A stretch of DNA of 8,957 nucleotides from Spirochaetales bacterium (lineage in GTDB: Bacteria > Spirochaetota > Spirochaetia > DTKZ01), in the NCBI GenBank assembly GCA_031266855.1, contig JAISAF010000275.1, positions 1 to 8,957 on the forward strand, given 5' to 3'. A program made the translations under genes and the position numbers. Below, piece by piece: positions 1 through 4,700 of the stretch. Within the stretch, counting starts at the first letter, position 1, and each line of letters starts with the position of its first letter. The notes below the pieces were generated by a model that was not told the DNA's origin, ran no database searches, and worked only from the letters and a program-made list of their open reading frames with translations.

Positions 1-18
1 TTTGACTTTGACGGCCAT
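1..18 (-). CDS. Start of a small minus-strand gene, cut by the window edge
   Basis: Only six codons (MAVKVK) lie in the window; the gene continues off the left edge. The start is supported by a Shine-Dalgarno-like AGAGGT just upstream of the ATG, by a plausible promoter at 38-66, and by a second copy at 1493 that starts MAAKVK behind the same signals. I do not recognise the family. The reading rests mainly on the conserved start region of the two copies. Confidence 0.4.
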
Positions 19-37
19 TTTGTTACCTCTTGTCTTG

Positions 38-66
38 AATGTATCAGATTTCTGGCGGTTGGGCAA
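38..66 (-). promoter_or_regulatory. Predicted sigma70-type promoter of the left small gene
   Basis: On the minus strand, TTGCCC (61-66) and TACATT (38-43) are separated by 17 bp, with a TGn extended -10 element. The same boxes and spacing recur in the duplicate at 1513-1541, although the spacer sequences differ at a few bases. The transcript would have a short leader carrying AGAGGT before the ATG at 18. The prediction is by eye only. Confidence 0.45.
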
Positions 67-380
67 GGCATTGCTGGTTTACTCTTATTAAAAACCGGAA
101 TTTTTACCGCGAAGTCGAAAAAGTCTAATAAGTTTTTGCTCTTGAGATATTTTTTTCCCTCCTTTTTTAACTCCTTCGCCCTTGCCCGTCCTCGGCTTTG
201 CCAGTCTTCGGCTTTACGGTGAATCTCTCTGGAAGCATTCTTTTTAGTCTAATCAAGCTGCTAACCCGCACCGTAAAAGCAGACAGCAACCGTTTCCTGT
301 CAGCAGGCAGCCTATGGCGTTTATGCGCCAGTTATACGCAATACGTCCCTAAGCTTTTGTAAAAATTGTACAAAATCATA

Positions 381-410
381 TTGACAAAAGAAGAAAAAAA
401 AGGGTATAAA
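381..410 (+). promoter_or_regulatory. Predicted promoter of the AT-rich orphan gene
   Basis: A perfect -35 TTGACA (381-386) is followed after 18 bp by TATAAA (405-410); a second TATAAA lies at 412-417. The boxes sit in an A-rich stretch 60-90 bp upstream of the ATG at 472, in the right orientation. The leader between them is unexpectedly G-rich (GTGGGCGGGGAACG) but gives no well-spaced Shine-Dalgarno sequence. Confidence 0.6.
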
Positions 411-471
411 CTATAAAAGAGGCTGTTGAGGTGGGCGGGGAACGACTATACACGGCCCAAAACGAAGTAAA

Positions 472-999
472 ATGGAAATTTATATGTATAAAGACGAATT
501 TAATGAAATGCTCAATGGTTGGGAAAATTATCTGAAATCATTGGAAACAAAAATGCAATGTACAATGAAAACAATATTAAATCAAGTTATTGGAAACCGC
601 GAAATTCATGCTATTTTTTTTGAGTATGAGCATGAATTAATGAATACAAAATTTGAAGCATTTGATGATAAGGAAAATATAGTAGAGGCAAAATATGATA
701 TACTTCTTGATGAAATAAATTGTAAAACATTTTTTCCAAAGGAATGGTTAGATAAAGAATATAGAATGGAGTTTGAAAAACGCGGCGCAAACGATGATGA
801 ATTTAATAATTGTTATAATGAATTTGAAAACAAAAAATGCGAAATATATGAAAAATGGTTTCAATTATGCTGGAATACAATAAAAACGAAATATAATAAT
901 ATTCCAAGAGCATATTTTTCAATACATGATACAAATTATAAAATAGATTTAAGTACAGGTAATGAAATAGATACTGATAATATATGGAATAAAAAATAA
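472..999 (+). CDS. AT-rich orphan protein of unknown function (175 aa)
   Basis: I do not recognise this protein. It is soluble-looking, with no signal peptide or membrane segment, and is rich in Glu, Asp, Lys, Asn, Phe, Tyr and Trp. The middle (about residues 80-135) is charged and probably helical, and the C-terminus (about 148-170) looks like a short beta-rich segment (YKIDLSTGNEIDTDN). Four Cys residues are scattered without a CxxC pair. Its G+C is roughly a quarter in the part I counted, far below the flanking genes, and it lies between the two direct repeats, so horizontal acquisition is likely. A strong promoter precedes it. The ribosome site is weak for both ATG 472 and the in-frame ATG 484, so the start is uncertain. 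A stable hairpin follows six bases after the stop. The size and acidity would suit an orphan immunity protein of a contact-dependent toxin, but no toxin is visible, so this is only a guess. Confidence 0.75.
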   Translation: MEIYMYKDEFNEMLNGWENYLKSLETKMQCTMKTILNQVIGNREIHAIFFEYEHELMNTKFEAFDDKENIVEAKYDILLDEINCKTFFPKEWLDKEYRMEFEKRGANDDEFNNCYNEFENKKCEIYEKWFQLCWNTIKTKYNNIPRAYFSIHDTNYKIDLSTGNEIDTDNIWNKK

Positions 1000-1004
1000 C
1001 CCGT

Positions 1005-1030
1005 GCGGCGTAGTCTCCAGACTACGCCGC
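1005..1030. repeat. Perfect 12-bp palindrome after the orphan gene
   Basis: GCGGCGTAGTCT and its exact complement AGACTACGCCGC are separated by CC, giving a very stable hairpin six bases after the stop of the orphan gene. A smaller CAAGG/CCTTG pair follows at about 1040-1055. No T-run follows, so it is not a classical intrinsic terminator, though it could protect the mRNA 3' end. It looks like a REP-type element and does not share the AATTGC core of the larger mosaics. Confidence 0.7.
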
Positions 1031-1135
1031 GCTGAAAGCAAGGTTCCTGCCTTGTAGAAAAGGAATTACATAACCGGCGCCATTGCCGGACGGATACATC
1101 ACATCAAATAAATACAAGCGCAAAACCAGCAGCCA

Positions 1136-1154
1136 CCACCACGCTAACAATAAA
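1136..1154. repeat. Element-end fragment, matches 8928-8946
   Basis: The 19-mer CCACCACGCTAACAATAAA is identical to 8928-8946 at the right end of the window and is preceded in both places by a degenerate GC(A/T)GCC(A/G). The preceding linker resembles the TATCACCAGCCGGCTGCC linkers inside the hairpin mosaics. This marks either an end of the mosaic element or a remnant of one. The rest of 1031-1214 holds no gene I can support. Confidence 0.65.
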
Positions 1155-1214
1155 TGTCTTTCCTCATGCTGATTGTTTTACGGTTTTTGTTGAAAAGTCC
1201 GGCATTCCAGCCAT

Positions 1215-1493
1215 TTATCGCTCAAATTGCTTAAAATAGGCAACTATTTTTTCATTCCGCTTCATGACTTTGGCAGGTATTGGTTTGCGGATCTGTTCAA
1301 TAGAGCTATTCAGAAACCCCATAGCTTCGGGAATAGTTTCAATATAAAAATAGCCGAATTTGCCGCCATTTTGCGGCAAATTCGCCAGACTTGTGAGAGA
1401 ACCGGAAGGTTATCGAACAAGTCTCATGACTTCGCGGGCGATTTTCTTGTCTTTTATCTCTGTAGGCTGGACAGGTTTTACTTTGGCGGCCAT
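1215..1493 (-). pseudogene. Small gene with an in-frame stop, probably broken
   Basis: From ATG 1493, preceded by AGAGGT and a promoter, the frame encodes 27 residues (MAAKVKPVQPTEIKDKKIAR then EVMRLVR) and meets TAA at 1412-1410. The same frame then stays open for 64 more codons to TAA at 1217-1215, ending in KRNEKIVAYFKQFER. Total span is 93 codons. The second part contains a 12-bp-arm palindrome inserted in frame (1355-1384, translated around ANLPQNGGKFG). The charged N- and C-terminal segments look like parts of one small basic protein, which suggests a nonsense change and a palindrome insertion in a formerly intact gene. Alternatively the 27-residue product is the real gene and the rest is chance. 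I do not recognise the family. A related start lies at position 18. Confidence 0.5.
1355..1384. repeat. Palindrome inside the broken small gene
   Basis: CGAATTTGCCGC (1355-1366) and its exact complement GCGGCAAATTCG (1373-1384) flank a CATTTT loop. The AATTTGC/GCAAATT core resembles the hairpin cores of the mosaics at 3454-4080 and 8297-8957, so it is probably a solitary member of that family. It does not shift the reading frame of the surrounding small gene. Confidence 0.75.
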
Positions 1494-1613
1494 TTCGTTA
1501 CCTCTTGTTTTGAATGTATCAGATTTCTGATGGCTGGGCAAGGCATTGGCGTTTACTCGTATGCTGATAAAAAACCGGAATTTTTACCGCGAAGTCGCGG
1601 AAGTCAAATAAGT
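1476..1613. repeat. Direct repeat copy 2
   Basis: This is the partner of 1-133 in the same orientation. Compared with copy 1 it carries a few extra bases (for instance around 1558-1570) and a short CCGCGA/TCGCGG hairpin at about 1589-1602. It lies between the end of the helicase gene and the small pseudogene, both on the minus strand. Confidence 0.8.
1513..1541 (-). promoter_or_regulatory. Predicted promoter of the broken small gene
   Basis: On the minus strand, TTGCCC (1536-1541), a 17-bp spacer and TACATT (1513-1518) with a TGn extended -10 element match the promoter predicted at 38-66. Conservation of both boxes between otherwise diverging copies is the main support. The ATG lies 20 bp downstream of the -10. 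Confidence 0.45.
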
Positions 1614-1654
1614 ATGAGCTAATGAAGTATTTCAGGCTTTCACACTTCGCCTTT

Positions 1655-1692
1655 GCGGTTCACTTCTCCGGCTTCGCGGTTCACTTCTTCCG
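1655..1692. repeat. Short tandem duplication across the helicase stop codon
   Basis: GCGGTTCACTTCTCCG (1655-1670) and GCGGTTCACTTCTTCCG (1676-1692) are near-identical and tandem. The helicase stop (TCA on the plus strand, 1681-1683) lies in one unit and an in-frame stop lies at the equivalent place in the other. The basic tail of the helicase may have grown or shrunk through this repeat. Confidence 0.6.
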
Positions 1693-3390
1693 CCTGTCTT
1701 TCCTCTCACCGGGCTTCCTGGGCGGTTTCTTCCCCGCGGGCCGTTTTTTCCCGCTTTTCCCCGGCCTGTCCTTCCCCGGCCCGCCTTTTTCCGGCCTGTC
1801 CCGATTGCCGCCCCGATCGGAGAGGATTTTCACCAAAGGCGTTTTCCCCTTGGTTTGCGAACGGAAAATCTTCACTATTTTTTCCGCGGCATGAAAAGGA
1901 ACAGTCAAAAAGGAATAGGTATCGAAAATTTCGATATTCTGAATATCCCGCGAAGCTACGCCGGCCTCCTGTTCTATCATATCCGCGAGCAGCCGTTTTG
2001 TCGCGCCGTCCTTTCTCCCCAGCCGGATATTGATACGGGATTTTCCCGTCCGGTCTACCGAATCCTTCTTTTTTACCTCGCGAATCGCCGTGTATTTACT
2101 TGTATCCAGCGCGCCCTGAAAAGCGTACGTCAAAACCGAAGCCAGCGCTTCCTCCGCATCCCGCCCCTCAAGAAGCCTCTTCGCCATAGTTCTGTATTCT
2201 TCCCCGCTGCCGGAAAAATCCTGAATGGCCTTTACCAGCCGTTCCTTTTTCACGGCAATAATGGCATCAACACCAGGAACATCCTCCCGGCGGATATCCG
2301 CCTTTGTTACCCGTTTCAGATTCATCAGCTTCCGGTATTCCGAAGGCGTAACAAAAGTAATGGCTGTTCCCTCGCTGCCGGCCCTGCCGGTTCTGCCGAT
2401 GCGGTGGATATAGGACTCCGTATCCTGAGGCAGCGAAAAATTGATAACATGGCTCAAGCCGGTAATATCGATTCCCCGCGCAGCCACATCGGTAGCGACA
2501 AGAACCGTAAGCCGCCGCTTGCGGAAACGCCCCAGAATAAGCTCGCGCTGAGCCTGGCTCATATCGCCATGCAGCCCTTCCACAGCGTAACTGCGTTCCG
2601 ATAGTTTATGAACAAGCTCATCAACGCCGATCTTTGTACGGCAAAAAACAAGGCCATAAAAAATCTCTTCCATATCGATAATACGGCACAACGCCTCAAA
2701 CTTGTCCTGTTCGTGAACCTCGAAATAAATCTGATCCGTCAGGGAAACGGTCTGCGTATTCTTTTCGATACGCACCATCTCGTACTCCCCCATATAGGCT
2801 TCCGCGACCTTCCTAATCGGATCGGGCATCGTCGCGGAAAAAAGAAGCATCCGCCGCGATTCCCCGGCGCTTTCAAGAATCTGCTTTACCTCGTCAATAA
2901 ACCCCATATTCAGCATCTCGTCCGCCTCATCAAGAACCAGAAACGACAAATCCGCGAAATTCAGGGTTTTACGTTCCAGATGATCGATAATCCGCCCCGG
3001 AGTCCCCACAACAATATCCACCCCCTCCCGGATCCTGCTAATCTGGTGGCCAATAAACTGCCCCCCATACACAGGAAGAATCGCGATCTTCCGCTCGCCC
3101 CGAAGGGAATTCAACTCCTCCGCCACCTGCACCGCCAGCTCCCGCGTAGGCGCCAGAATAAGAGCCTTCACGGTTTTATTCTTTTGTTTTACTTCCAGCC
3201 GGTCCAGAATAGGAAGCCCAAAAGCCGCCGTCTTCCCGGTTCCGGTTTGAGCCTGACCGATAATATCCTTGTCCCCGTTTAAGACCAGGGGGATAATCTT
3301 CGCCTGGATTTCCGTTGGTTCCTCGAAACCTTTTACCTTGAGAGCTTCCAGAGAAACCGCGGAAAGTCCCAGTTCTTCAAATTGATTCAT
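1681..3390 (-). CDS. deaD: DEAD-box ATP-dependent RNA helicase with DbpA-type RNA-binding domain
   Basis: This is a complete 569-residue cytoplasmic RNA helicase that would unwind short RNA duplexes using ATP, with likely roles in ribosome assembly or mRNA turnover. Motifs appear in order: Q motif GFEEPTEIQ (21-29), motif I AQTGTGKT (47-54), PTRELA (81-86), TPGR (130-133), DEAD (154-157), SAT (185-187), ARGID (304-308) and HRIGRTGR (329-336). Residues about 450-525 match the DbpA/CsdA RNA-binding fold, and 527-569 form a Lys/Arg/Gly/Pro-rich basic tail. The start ATG 3390 has AAGGA about six bases upstream and matches the usual family N-terminus. The gene is transcribed away from the mcsA operon, with about 800 bp of hairpin repeats between. 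No intrinsic terminator is evident downstream. The family call is certain; whether it is the deaD/csdA or dbpA orthologue is less so, because the domain set fits both. Confidence 0.95.
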   Translation of the reverse strand: MNQFEELGLSAVSLEALKVKGFEEPTEIQAKIIPLVLNGDKDIIGQAQTGTGKTAAFGLPILDRLEVKQKNKTVKALILAPTRELAVQVAEELNSLRGERKIAILPVYGGQFIGHQISRIREGVDIVVGTPGRIIDHLERKTLNFADLSFLVLDEADEMLNMGFIDEVKQILESAGESRRMLLFSATMPDPIRKVAEAYMGEYEMVRIEKNTQTVSLTDQIYFEVHEQDKFEALCRIIDMEEIFYGLVFCRTKIGVDELVHKLSERSYAVEGLHGDMSQAQRELILGRFRKRRLTVLVATDVAARGIDITGLSHVINFSLPQDTESYIHRIGRTGRAGSEGTAITFVTPSEYRKLMNLKRVTKADIRREDVPGVDAIIAVKKERLVKAIQDFSGSGEEYRTMAKRLLEGRDAEEALASVLTYAFQGALDTSKYTAIREVKKKDSVDRTGKSRINIRLGRKDGATKRLLADMIEQEAGVASRDIQNIEIFDTYSFLTVPFHAAEKIVKIFRSQTKGKTPLVKILSDRGGNRDRPEKGGPGKDRPGKSGKKRPAGKKPPRKPGERKDRRKK

Positions 3391-3410
3391 ATATATCCTT
3401 TACTGTTTTT

Positions 3411-3425
3411 CAGGCTAGGAGCCTG
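3411..3425. repeat. Small perfect hairpin in the helicase leader
   Basis: CAGGCT and AGCCTG flank an AGG loop, about 20 bp upstream of the helicase start on the minus strand. It may lie in the 5' leader of that mRNA. Leader structures are known for some cold-shock helicases, but nothing else here supports regulation. Confidence 0.4.
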
Positions 3426-3453
3426 TTTAATAACCCATTTACATTCGGAATCC

Positions 3454-3501
3454 GGGCGCCTTTTTTGCGCTCCGCGCAAAAAACCGGGCTTTCCGCTCCA
3501 A
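3454..3501. repeat. Left terminus of mosaic A
   Basis: GGGCGCC is followed by a hairpin with arms TTTTTTGCGC/GCGCAAAAAA and loop TCC (3461-3483), then CCGGGCTTTCCGCTCCAA (3484-3501). The same order appears inverted at 4028-4080 and directly at 8297-8344, with different stem bases each time. The T-run lies on the 5' side on both strands, so it is not an intrinsic terminator. Confidence 0.8.
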
Positions 3502-3502
3502 T

Positions 3503-3529
3503 CTTTTTTACCGCTCCGCGGTAAAAAAG
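3503..3529. repeat. Hairpin with 12-bp arms and TCC loop
   Basis: CTTTTTTACCGC and GCGGTAAAAAAG flank a TCC loop. The loop is the same as in the hairpin at 3461-3483 and the one at 8369-8382, although the stems differ. Confidence 0.8.
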
Positions 3530-3540
3530 GATTTCCGCTA

Positions 3541-3567
3541 CAATCCCTGGCGCGGCGGAAGCTCAAA
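3541..3567. repeat. Conserved linker, matches 8402-8428
   Basis: This 27-bp linker (begins CAATCCCTGG, ends GAAGCTCAAA) matches 8402-8428 at 24 of 27 positions and in both mosaics directly precedes the AATTGC palindromes. It has no evident coding or palindromic character. Confidence 0.8.
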
Positions 3568-3571
3568 CCCA

Positions 3572-3630
3572 GCCAGTGAAATTGCCACAGGCAATTTCAC
3601 TGGCGCATAATTGCCGTGCAATTATGCGCC
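3572..3630. repeat. Two adjoining AATTGC-core palindromes
   Basis: The first has perfect 15-bp arms (3572-3586 and 3590-3604, loop ACA, core GAAATTGCC). The second has perfect 13-bp arms (3602-3614 and 3618-3630, loop CGT, core GCATAATTGC). They share three bases, so both cannot be fully folded at once. The second matches the GCATAATTGC palindromes at 8465-8495 and 8643-8679. Confidence 0.85.
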
Positions 3631-3640
3631 CGGAACCCGG

Positions 3641-3697
3641 CCCCGGAATTGCCTCACGGCAATTCCGGGGCAGCTACTTGCCAAAGGCAATTAGCTG
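3641..3697. repeat. Two more AATTGC-type palindromes
   Basis: The first is CCCCGGAATTGCC/GGCAATTCCGGGG with loop TCAC (3641-3670); the palindrome at 8435-8464 has the same loop but a different stem (CCCCGCAATTGCC). The second, 3671-3697, has 12-base arms with one mismatch (3677 against 3691) and loop AAA. Confidence 0.85.
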
Positions 3698-3713
3698 CAC
3701 GCAATCCGGCGGC

Positions 3714-3734
3714 CGCAATTGTGGAACAATTGCG
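3714..3734. repeat. CGCAATT palindrome with GGA loop
   Basis: CGCAATTGT/ACAATTGCG flank GGA. It follows the linker CCGGCGG and precedes TGTGCCACCAAG, exactly as the palindrome at 8691-8713 does, where the loop is also GGA but the stem is CGCAATTTTG/CAAAATTGCG. Confidence 0.85.
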
Positions 3735-3748
3735 TTATGTGCCACCAA

Positions 3749-3865
3749 GCGTAGCGCGTAGCGCTGTGCACGTAGCTATCACCAGCCGGCTCACCGCCAC
3801 CACGATTCCAGGCGACCGATACGCTTTCAGGCCTGCCACCAGGCACAGCGCGTAACGCGCTGTGC
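3749..3865. repeat. Two GC-rich palindromes with conserved flanks
   Basis: The first (3749-3769, loop GTA) pairs over nine bases including two G-T pairs. The second (3843-3865, loop TAA) has perfect arms GCACAGCGCG/CGCGCTGTGC. Both are preceded by CCACCA and followed by a CGT...TATCACCAGCCGGCT linker. The relative at 8728-8750 has arms GCGCAGCGCG/CGCGCTGCGC with loop TTA. Confidence 0.8.
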
Positions 3866-3915
3866 GCGTCTGTATCACCAGCCGGCTGCCGTCACGCTTG
3901 CGGGCCTGTTACCAG

Positions 3916-3956
3916 GCAGAAAGCCTCTGTATGCGAAGCATACAGAGGCTTTCTGC
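3916..3956. repeat. Perfect 19-bp-stem hairpin
   Basis: GCAGAAAGCCTCTGTATGC (3916-3934) is followed by GAA and its exact complement (3938-3956). It is the longest perfect stem in the window. Its stem has no AATTGC core and I see no close relative in the other mosaic. Confidence 0.9.
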
Positions 3957-3982
3957 TTTGCCGCTGGTGCGTGCGCGAGGGA

Positions 3983-4080
3983 TTGGAGCGGAAAGCCCGC
4001 AGGATTTGCATTGGCAAATCCGAGGACTTGGAGCGGAAAGCCCGGTTTTTTTGCCCGGCCGCGGGCAAAAAAACGCGCCC
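3983..4080. repeat. Right terminus of mosaic A, inverted relative to the left
   Basis: TTGGAGCGGAAAGCCC occurs twice (3983-3998 and 4028-4043), separated by a hairpin GGATTTGC/GCAAATCC (4002-4021, loop ATTG). The second copy is followed by hairpin TTTTTTTGCCCG/CGGGCAAAAAAA (4046-4073, loop GCCG) and CGCGCCC. Read on the minus strand this reproduces the left terminus at 3454-3501. Confidence 0.8.
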
Positions 4081-4162
4081 GAAAACTAATAAAATCCTTT
4101 TGCCTATGCTGCCGGGCGGGGCTGTTTTACTCCTTTTTCCGCTGTCCGGCGCATAGTTGTAA

Positions 4163-4185
4163 TATACTTTATTTTGCGTTATTCT
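4163..4185 (+). promoter_or_regulatory. Possible promoter of the mcsA operon
   Basis: The stretch between the mosaic and mcsA turns AT-rich. A -10-like TATACT lies at 4163-4168 without a convincing -35. Alternatively TTGTAA (4157-4162) and TATTCT (4180-4185), spaced 17 bp, would start the transcript almost at the mcsA ATG. No tandem-heptad CtsR operator is visible. Low confidence. Confidence 0.3.
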
Positions 4186-4193
4186 ATAGGTAT

Positions 4194-4700
4194 ATGATAT
4201 GTGAAATATGCGGAAAAGACAATGCCCGTATCCGTATCCGGCAGATTATTGGAAGCGAGTGCCGCGAAATGAAGATATGCGAGGATTGTGCCCGCGGAAG
4301 GGGTATCATCGGCGCGAGGGACGGCATTACCGAAGACGCCGCGTGGTTTCTGCATGGCCTTTTTGAGAATGTTCCTGAAAAAACCGTGGGTGTACGCGGC
4401 TGCCCTGTTTGTGGTACGCGGCTGCGGGATATACGGACTTCCCGCAGGGTGGGGTGCAGCGCCTGTTATGAAATTTTTTCGCGGGAAATCAGAAAGTTTC
4501 TTCACTTGAAGGAGGGCGACAGGCCGTACCGGGGAAAACTGCCAAAGAAAATTCTTTCCTATAAGTCTTTTTTCATTGATCGCGAAAATCTGAAAATCCA
4601 GTTGGAAACCGCTTTGGGGAACGAAGATTACGAAACAGCGGCGCTGCTGCGTGATAAAATCATTGGTCTGGATGCCGCTGTGGGCAGGGACACGGTATGA
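4194..4700 (+). CDS. mcsA: McsA-like zinc-binding protein with UVR motif
   Basis: This 168-residue protein matches the McsA family in layout. It has four CxxC pairs at C3/C6, C29/C32, C70/C73 and C88/C91, which in the family bind zinc or other metals, and a UvrB/UvrC (UVR) motif at about 133-160 containing NEDYETAALLRDKI. In Bacillus, McsA activates the arginine kinase McsB and takes part in stress control with ClpC. The chosen start ATG 4194 places the first CxxC at residue 3, as in the family; the open frame extends further upstream but only into repeat sequence. The ribosome site is weak (TAGG). The stop overlaps the mcsB start by four bases (ATGA), indicating translational coupling. Length is slightly shorter than the usual 180 or so residues. 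Confidence 0.9.
   Translation: MICEICGKDNARIRIRQIIGSECREMKICEDCARGRGIIGARDGITEDAAWFLHGLFENVPEKTVGVRGCPVCGTRLRDIRTSRRVGCSACYEIFSREIRKFLHLKEGDRPYRGKLPKKILSYKSFFIDRENLKIQLETALGNEDYETAALLRDKIIGLDAAVGRDTV

Larger units (their letters stand above)
1..133. repeat. Direct repeat copy 1 (promoter plus start of small gene)
   Basis: This stretch aligns with 1476-1613 in the same orientation, with small substitutions and short indels. It covers the first codons of a minus-strand small gene, its leader and promoter, and a further block around TTTTTACCGCGAAGTCG. Weaker similarity continues rightwards to about 190, where both copies have C+T-rich plus-strand sequence. The region 134-380 contains no gene I can support. 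Confidence 0.8.
3454..4080. repeat. Composite hairpin mosaic A with inverted termini
   Basis: This gene-free block of about 630 bp between the helicase and mcsA consists of at least eleven hairpins joined by conserved linkers. Its left end (GGGCGCC, hairpin, then CCGGGCTTTCCGCTCCAA at 3484-3501) recurs inverted at its right end (4028-4080), so it has the outline of a small inverted-repeat-bounded element. Inside are AATTGC-core palindromes, GC-rich palindromes and linkers such as TATCACCAGCCGGCT. Linkers and loops are shared with the block at 8297-8957 while stem sequences differ. Open frames here are short, overlap on several frames and follow the palindromes, so none is called. No transposase is present; a non-autonomous REP/BIME-like or MITE-like element is the best description. 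Confidence 0.8.

Noticed and set aside
1..248. Open minus-strand frame of about 80 codons over the left repeat, partly alike in repeat copy 2
   Set aside because: It has no ATG with a ribosome site near its start, overlaps the predicted promoter and leader of the small gene, and the resemblance between copies is explained by DNA-level duplication.
174..340. Basic minus-strand frame ending in KPKTGKAEDGQGRRS
   Set aside because: It is short, has only non-standard starts or an internal ATG without a ribosome site, and has no recognisable homology. It could be a gene-tail remnant but this cannot be supported.
1855..3282. Long plus-strand frames opposite the helicase gene
   Set aside because: They are antisense shadows of a clear, motif-complete helicase frame.
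3461..3529. Hairpins with T- and A-runs as intrinsic terminators
   Set aside because: The T-run lies on the 5' side of each stem on both strands, so the transcript would end in A rather than U; they are symmetrical palindromes.
3572..3865. CRISPR array
   Set aside because: The units are palindromes of different sequence and spacing, without identical direct repeats separating unique spacers of constant length, and no cas genes are present.
3382..4156. Several plus-strand open frames between the helicase and mcsA
   Set aside because: They follow the palindromes, overlap each other in different frames and encode low-complexity sequence with no ribosome sites.
4011..4193. N-terminal extension of McsA in the same frame
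   Set aside because: The extension is translated repeat sequence. Starting at 4194 puts the first CxxC at residue 3 as usual for the family.
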